A stretch of DNA of 64,000 bases from Myoxocephalus aenaeus (taxonomy: Eukaryota > Chordata > Actinopteri > Perciformes > Cottidae), in NCBI GenBank assembly GCA_038501785.1, contig JBAMJR010000025.1:3220001-3284000 (forward strand), in the 5' to 3' direction. Shown one piece after another: positions 60,378 to 64,000 of this stretch. Both the position numbers and the translations under genes were made by a program. The notes beneath the pieces were generated by a model. The model worked only from the letters and a program-made list of their open reading frames with translations, did not search any database and was not told the DNA's origin. Position 1 is the first letter of the stretch, and each line of letters starts with the position of its first letter.

Positions 60378-61998
60378 ATATTTATGTATGTATATGTATG
60401 CATATATATCAGGGTTCTTACGGTCATGGAAAACCTGGAAAAGTCATGGAATTATAAAATGGTTATTTCCAGGCCTGGAAAAGTCCTTAAAAAATAAAAT
60501 CCCAAAGGTTTTGTAAAAGTCATGTAAATGTGTTATATTCATGTGTTCATGTCGTTCATTTACGCTGAGTTTGAAATAATGAATATGCTTTTGAAAGAAA
60601 GACGTTCAAAATATAAGCAGGCATACATACAGGCATCTATATAAATGTTTATTCTTTTAATCAAACTATTGTCTCATTCATTTGTGTCATTTAAGGTTCA
60701 CTGTATGCTTTGTATTCTCATTGTTAGTTTAAATACTACATGTCATGGAAAAGTCATGGAAACCCATTGGTCAGAATGTGTTCGAACCCTGATATATGTA
60801 TATTTATTTATATTTATTAGGGCTGGGCAGCAAACTATTAAAGGCGTTAATTATTTGATCATGCGTTAACTTGTTGGTTTGTTTTTCGCATTGGGAGGGG
60901 GTTATCACTGCCGCACACAGGTGCTGCACTTTAAATCTCTCCCAGACGGCGCAGTTCAGACCTGGGCATCTTACGGCTCTCCCAGTCCGACCCGCGTGAG
61001 GTCAATCAAAAAAGAAAACGAAATAAATAAGATGCACGCCATAAATGCAATACAACGGCACTGCTTTTACTTTGAAGGCGATTTACGTATGCGCGCGCTT
61101 CCGCAGCCTCAGCGACCGGCTTTTTGCCAACAGACTGACGGGAAAGCACGTCTTGTTCTGCAGTTTTTTTTCTTCCCTAGCATATATTTTGGATTTATAT
61201 ACTGTTGTTAACTTTCTGTTGCTCCAGAGTGCCTTTTATATTGTTCTGATAACATTACTTTAAAATAAAAGCGCGCAATACACTAGTTTTTACTTCATTA
61301 TTGAATTTGGCGCATAATGCAACTAATCTCGATTAATCTCAGAAAAATTATACGATTAATCAGTTACATTTTGTAAATTTTGCCCAGCCCTAATATTTAT
61401 GTATAAATATGTATGTATATACCTATATATTTAAACACACATGTACATACACATATATATATATATATATTCATACAAAGCATGGGGAGCTTTCCATATT
61501 CCATTGGTAAACACTTGTAGACACGAGGAACGATTCCAGGGTTTTACATTTTTTGTAAAAAAGCTGTGTTCTACTGCAAATAAAAGCCTGTCTGCGTTCC
61601 CTCTTCTTCTTGCCATGATGTGTTGTTCCCATAGAGGCGCAGGGCATTTGTTTTGCAGTGAAAACCAAGGCGACAGAGAAACGATGTGACGAGAGCAAAG
61701 CAGCACTCTGCTCTGGGGTTCAGAGGGTTGAGCAATGGAAGAAAAGCTCAAAAGTAGATTCTACTCTTTGTTCAGTGTTCCCTCAAAAACACACACATAA
61801 TGCTTCTACTCTTTTCAGGGAGTTGTGCCTTTTATATTTATAGTGATACTGGTCATCTGACTGTGTGTGTGTTTATGTGTTTATGTGTGTGTATATTTGT
61901 CTCCCAGGGTCTTTCCCATCTTCACGCCCATCATGTGATCCACAGAGACATTAAGGGACAAAATGTGTTGCTCACGGAGAACGCCGAAGTCAAACTGG
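39211..61998 (+). CDS. nrk: GCK-IV Ste20-family kinase, first six coding exons (probable nrk; MAP4K4/TNIK/MINK1 family)
   Basis: Cytoplasmic Ser/Thr kinase of the germinal-centre-kinase IV group, which signals to JNK and cytoskeleton pathways. Exons 39211-39267, 40487-40552, 54925-54981, 57293-57418, 57541-57651 and 61908-61998 join in phase to 169 codons plus one base. Seen: SLDSIDLAALR start, glycine loop GNGTYG (32-37), AAIK with catalytic K54, acidic run then helix-C E69 (KLEINML), KSYSHHRNIATYYGAF, Met-105 gatekeeper with hinge EYC, GAGSVTD, and HRDIKGQN (D153). The last exon ends on the G of the Val codon before DFG, a split known in this family. The rest (activation loop, linker, CNH domain) is beyond the window. 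Sequence alone fits MAP4K4, TNIK, MINK1 or NRK. Linkage after il1rapl2 in the same orientation, as in human Xq22.3, favours nrk. Intron 2 is 14.4 kb. Confidence 0.72.
39499..39536. repeat. GC-rich perfect inverted repeat in kinase intron 1
   Basis: Left arm ggcgccgaggtgaggac, spacer acgc, right arm gtcctcacctcggcgcc: perfect 17-bp arms. It lies 230 bp after exon 1 in CpG-rich sequence. Confidence 0.9.
39930..40236 (+). mobile_element. Rex1-like LINE 3' end, 5'-truncated, in kinase intron 1
   Basis: Parallels 31150-31380: cttgccagatcctctg at the start, a T-rich 3'UTR, then atttccccttggggattaat with aaagtatct and a short (atcc)n tail. No coding part beyond the last residues. Confidence 0.75.
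40487..40552 (+). CDS. nrk: GCK-IV kinase exon 2: glycine loop
   Basis: Acceptor cctcag, donor gtgagc; 22 codons reading DPAGIFELVEVVGNGTYG then QVYK. Nearly identical to the family. Confidence 0.95.
40983..41017. repeat. (CA)n microsatellite in kinase intron 2
   Basis: Pure CA run of about 17 units. Confidence 0.9.
41937..42205. repeat. 73-bp tandem repeat, nearly four copies
   Basis: cctgaccaccagggggtgac recurs at 41941, 42014, 42087 and 42160. Two reversed copies of the same unit lie at about 53495-53610. Part of the dispersed family with 42240-42545. Confidence 0.85.
42240..42545 (+). repeat. Dispersed repeat family, copy B
   Basis: Directly follows the 73-bp tandem block. Contains aaacatgagtttatgtctca, accataaagcaggggacgct, ttagggcggagc and aacatggcgacgg, shared with 37315-37680 and 53165-53470. 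Confidence 0.7.
42556..42752. repeat. Inverted GT/CA microsatellite pair
   Basis: (GT)n at 42556-42644 and (CA)n at 42718-42752 are separated by 73 bp of unique sequence, giving a potential hairpin in DNA or pre-mRNA. Confidence 0.88.
42753..44720. other. Kinase intron 2, mostly unique
   Basis: No exon recognised. 43575-43735 resembles 56878-57165 (both contain tagtttacag, a caacctt block, taatgcatgt and catgaatatgaga), marking an unnamed dispersed repeat. Several open frames of 60-80 codons have no family signature. Confidence 0.4.
44724..44900. repeat. Inverted CA/GT microsatellite pair
   Basis: (CA)n at about 44724-44774 followed by gaga repeats, and (GT)n at about 44859-44900. Confidence 0.88.
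45676..45718. repeat. (GT)n microsatellite
   Basis: Pure GT run of about 21 units. Confidence 0.9.
46841..47032. mobile_element. 192-bp MITE nested in the second hAT
   Basis: Perfect 15-bp terminal inverted repeats, cagacctgccaacct and aggttggcaggtctg, flanked on both sides by cttatt (46835-46840 and 47033-47038). Superfamily not assigned. Confidence 0.72.
47116..47384. repeat. 98-bp tandem repeat, 2.7 copies
   Basis: Units begin gttagctaataattttccac at 47116, 47214 and 47312 with few differences, inside the nested hAT. Confidence 0.88.
47630..50480. repeat. 2.8-kb minisatellite, unit ttataactttagtcatg
   Basis: A 16-18 bp unit (variable linker plus aactttagtcatg) is repeated roughly 160 times. 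A short piece of the same array lies before the nested hAT at 46003-46030. Variants in the linker (gtta, atta, tttg, ttg, gttt) recur in the same order, revealing a higher-order duplication of 1118 bp. Confidence 0.92.
51465..51655 (-). repeat. Dispersed repeat, inverted partner of 3630-3820
   Basis: Contains attcaaatagccctagtggt and aaatgtcatacc in reverse orientation to the copy at 3630. Family unidentified. Confidence 0.6.
51709..52046. repeat. (TA)n and (CA)n microsatellite cluster
   Basis: (TA)n at 51709-51754, (CA)n at 51777-51857 and a second (CA)n at 51989-52046. Open frames rich in Tyr-Ile or His-Thr across them are artefacts. Confidence 0.9.
52187..52275. repeat. 33-bp tandem repeat, about 2.7 copies
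   Basis: The unit starts ggtggtgagacaggaaggtt and is followed by acacagaggttta. The period is a multiple of three. Confidence 0.85.
52431..52611. repeat. Two GT-rich microsatellites
   Basis: GT tracts with gcgt interruptions at 52431-52473 and 52571-52611. Confidence 0.85.
53165..53610 (-). repeat. Dispersed repeat family, inverted copy C with two 73-bp units
   Basis: Reverse complement of 42240-42545 (ccgccctaaagcgtcccctg, tgctttatggtctg) joined to two reversed 73-bp units. The order of the composite is the mirror of 41937-42545, so the two parts move as one unit. Confidence 0.75.
54229..54551. repeat. CA run and GT run upstream of kinase exon 3
   Basis: (CA)n at 54229-54260 and (GT)n at 54522-54551, again in opposite orientation. 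Confidence 0.85.
54925..54981 (+). CDS. nrk: GCK-IV kinase exon 3: catalytic lysine
   Basis: Acceptor tcaccag, donor gtaaga; 19 codons, GRHVKTGQLAAIKVMEVTE, with the ATP-binding lysine in AAIK. Confidence 0.95.
55318..55430 (+). mobile_element. LINE 3' tail insertion
   Basis: Ends in aacatcttgaatcttgaatc and further cttgaat units. This is the + strand form of the tail found at 18270-18370 (shared cattgtacagaat/attctatacaatg and tgacagtaaaaacatc motifs). It interrupts a repeat rich in acagggac motifs; gaataca on both sides may be the target duplication. Confidence 0.65.
56109..56187. repeat. (GA)n / (CT)n microsatellite
   Basis: A short CT run is followed by a longer GA run of about 30 units. 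Confidence 0.88.
56419..56800. mobile_element. Dispersed element, longer copy of 60410-60791
   Basis: Shares about 290 bp with the copy at 60410, with few differences, including ttgtaaaagtcatgtaaatg and aagcaggcatacatacaggc. The right part continues with further catggaaa motifs missing from the shorter copy. Confidence 0.7.
57293..57418 (+). CDS. nrk: GCK-IV kinase exon 4: helix C
   Basis: Acceptor tttcag, donor gtttgt (a weak donor); 42 codons starting with five glutamates, then IKLEINMLKSYSHHRNIA, TYYGAFIKKGPAG and QLW. Confidence 0.94.
57541..57651 (+). CDS. nrk: GCK-IV kinase exon 5: hinge region
   Basis: Acceptor cctctag, donor gtaagc; 37 codons, LVMEYCGAGSVTDLVKKTKG and then CLKEDWIAYICREVLR. 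The 122-bp intron before it is the shortest of the gene. Confidence 0.95.
58386..58426. repeat. (CA)n microsatellite
   Basis: Pure CA run of about 20 units. Confidence 0.9.
58823..60344. mobile_element. 1.5-kb hAT-like element in kinase intron 5
   Basis: The left end cagggtacccgcgaggtctt and right end cctgggggtaccctg are inverted, with aaaaagtcttaaattt motifs repeated near both ends. Flanks are AT-repeat, so the target duplication is unreadable. The interior has a GC-rich stretch (59200-59500) unlike its ends and no transposase. Confidence 0.6.
60410..60791. mobile_element. 382-bp hAT-like MITE
   Basis: Ends cagggttc and gaaccctg are inverted. Flanks atatatat and atatatgt could be an 8-bp duplication but lie in AT repeats. 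A longer copy lies at 56419 in the intron before exon 4. Confidence 0.6.
60818..61392. mobile_element. 575-bp hAT-like element with perfect 8-bp target duplication
   Basis: The ends tagggctgggc and gcccagcccta are perfect inverted repeats. Flanks 60810-60817 and 61393-61400 both read atatttat. The terminal 11 bases nearly match the element at 45833 (tagggctgggg), suggesting one transposase mobilised both. Confidence 0.85.
61908..61998 (+). CDS. nrk: GCK-IV kinase exon 6: catalytic loop (HRD)
   Basis: Acceptor ctcccag after a TG-rich tract, donor gtatga; 30 codons plus one base, GLSHLHAHHVIHRDIKGQNV and LLTENAEVKL. It ends one base into the Val codon before DFG. A 16-bp minisatellite starts about 30 bp downstream. 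Confidence 0.95.
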
Positions 61999-62027
61999 GT
62001 ATGACGCATCGACACACTGGCTTCGTG

Positions 62028-64000
62028 TGCATGCATACACGCATGCATACACGCATGCATACATGCATGCATACACGCAAGCAGTCATACACGCCCGCAG
62101 TCATACATGCATGCATGCATACACGCATGCAGTCATACACGCACACAGTCATACACGCACGCAGTCATACACGCACACAGTTATACACACATGCAGTCAT
62201 ACACCCATGCATACACGCATGCAGTCATACACGCACGCAGTCATACACGCACGCAGTCATACACGCACGCAGTCATACACGCACACAGTTATACACGCAC
62301 GCAGTCATACACTCATGCAGTCATACACGCATGCAGTCATACACTCATGCAGTCATACACGCATGCAGTCATACACGCATGCAGTCATACACGCACGCAG
62401 TCATACACTCATGCAGTCATACACGCATGCAGTCATACACGCATGCAGTCATACACACATGCAGTCATACACGCATGCAGTCATACACGCATGCAGTCAT
62501 ACACGCACGCAGTCATACACACATGCAGTCATACACTCATGCAGTCATACACGCATGCAGTCATACACGCACGCAGTCATACACGCATGCAGTCATACAC
62601 ACATGCAGTCATACACTCATGCAGTCATACACGCATGCAGTCATACACGCATGCAGTCATACACTCATGCAGTCATACACGCATGCAGTCATACACGCAC
62701 GCAGTCATACACGCACGCAGTCATACACTCATGCAGTCATACACGCATGCAGTCATACACGCATGCAGTCATACACGCATGCAGTCATACACGCATGCAG
62801 TCATACACGCATGCAGTCATACACTCATGCAGTCATACACGCACGCAGTCATACACGCACGCAGTCATACACTCACGCAGTCATACACGCATGCAGTCAT
62901 ACACTCATGCAGTCATACACGCATGCAGTCATACACGCTTGCAGTCATACACGCATGCAGTCATACACGCATGCAGTCATACACGCATGCAGTCATACAC
63001 GCATGCAGTCATACACGCATGCAGTCATACACGCACACAGTTATACACACATGCAGTCGTACACGCACGCATGCATACAAGCATGCAGTCATACACACAT
63101 GCTGTCATACACGCACGCAGTCATACATGCACGCAGTCATACATGCACGCAGTTATACACACACACAGTCATACACACACGCAGTCATACACGCACGCAG
63201 TTATACACGCACGCAGTTATACACGCACGCAGTTATACACGCACGCAGTCATACACTCATGCAGTCATACACGCATGCAGTCATACACTCATGCAGTCAT
63301 ACACGCATGCAGTCATACACGCATGCAGTCATACACGCACGCAGTCATACACTCATGCAGTCATACACGCATGCAGTCATACACGCATGCAGTCATACAC
63401 ACATGCAGTCATACACGCATGCAGTCATACACGCATGCAGTCATACACGCACGCAGTCATACACACATGCAGTCATACACTCATGCAGTCATACACGCAT
63501 GCAGTCATACACGCACGCAGTCATACACGCATGCAGTCATACACACATGCAGTCATACACTCATGCAGTCATACACGCATGCAGTCATACACTCATGCAG
63601 TCATACACGCATGCAGTCATACACGCACGCAGTCATACACGCACGCAGTCATACACTCATGCAGTCATACACGCATGCAGTCATACACGCATGCAGTCAT
63701 ACACGCATGCAGTCATACACGCATGCAGTCATACACTCATGCAGTCATACACGCATGCAGTCATACACTCATGCAGTCATACACGCACGCAGTCATACAC
63801 GCACGCAGTCATACACTCACGCAGTCATACACGCATGCAGTCATACACTCATGCAGTCATACACGCATGCAGTCATACACGCATGCAGTCATACACGCAT
63901 GCAGTCATACACGCATGCAGTCATACACGCATGCAGTCATACACGCATGCAGTCATACACGCATGCAGTCATACACGCATGCAGTCATACACGCATGCAG
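62028..64000. repeat. 16-bp minisatellite, unit gcatgcagtcatacac, continuing past the window
   Basis: About 120 units with variants in the first five bases (gcatg, gcacg, tcatg, acatg, gcaca). Each unit holds a 14-base alternating purine-pyrimidine run (catacacgcatgca). The variant order repeats with a pitch of 944 bp. It begins about 30 bp after the donor of kinase exon 6. Confidence 0.93.

Noticed and set aside
39211..61998. Firm naming as mink1, tnik or map4k4
   Set aside because: The visible 169 residues do not separate the paralogues; KLEINML and HHVIHRD look like map4k4 but linkage favours nrk.
62028..64000. CRISPR-like regular repeats
   Set aside because: Repeat units are contiguous with no unique spacers and the context is a vertebrate intron; it is a minisatellite.

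Overview
The window is vertebrate nuclear DNA, almost certainly from a ray-finned (teleost) fish. Genes are split into short exons with GT/AG introns. Intron DNA is dominated by fish-type repeats: LINEs of the L2 and Rex1/CR1-like groups, tRNA-derived SINEs, many small hAT-like elements with 8-bp target duplications, and very abundant CA/GT microsatellites. There are no operons, bacterial genes or CRISPR arrays. Nearly all long open frames in the window are repeat artefacts or retroelement remains.

Three host genes, all on the + strand, can be assembled exon by exon with consistent splice phases. (1) 2508-7968: the last six coding exons of an interleukin-1-receptor accessory protein-like gene, best matched to il1rapl2: end of the TIR domain plus the C-terminal tail, with 3'UTR probably running to about 10.3 kb. 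(2) 15533-20923: a complete four-exon GT31 beta-1,3-galactosyltransferase-like gene (347 codons plus stop), with a type II membrane anchor, a DxD motif (DSD) and an EDVYVG motif. (3) 39211-61998 and beyond: the first six coding exons of a germinal-centre-kinase-IV Ste20 kinase (MAP4K4/TNIK/MINK1/NRK family). It runs from the start codon to just before the DFG codon and continues outside the window. From memory, human IL1RAPL2 and NRK are neighbours in the same orientation on Xq22.3, so the kinase is most simply read as the fish nrk orthologue, with a kinase domain much closer to TNIK/MAP4K4 than mammalian NRK has.

Layout: 0-2.5 kb il1rapl2 intron with L2 and other retroelement tails; 2.5-8 kb il1rapl2 exons around a CA-rich minisatellite block; 8-15.5 kb 3'UTR, a GGAT array, a hAT element carrying a palindrome and a tRNA-like relic, and a compound inverted repeat; 15.5-22.4 kb galactosyltransferase, with a LINE fragment and a SINE in its last intron; 22.4-39 kb intergenic, holding a 3.1-kb LINE with frameshifts and a three-deep nest (Rex1-like LINE in L2 LINE in hAT); 39-64 kb kinase gene. 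Kinase intron 2 is swollen to 14.4 kb by a 5.1-kb hAT element that contains a 2.8-kb minisatellite and a second hAT. The window ends inside a 16-bp minisatellite of almost 2 kb that starts about 30 bp after kinase exon 6.

The genes do not form one pathway: a neuronal synaptic adhesion receptor, a Golgi glycosyltransferase and a cytoplasmic signalling kinase are simply linked. The most notable material is repeat architecture: higher-order duplication inside two minisatellites (block pitches 1118 and 944 bp), a LINE/SINE pair sharing a 3' tail, nested insertions with readable target duplications, and a duplicated splice acceptor and a terminal-exon-like relic in il1rapl2.
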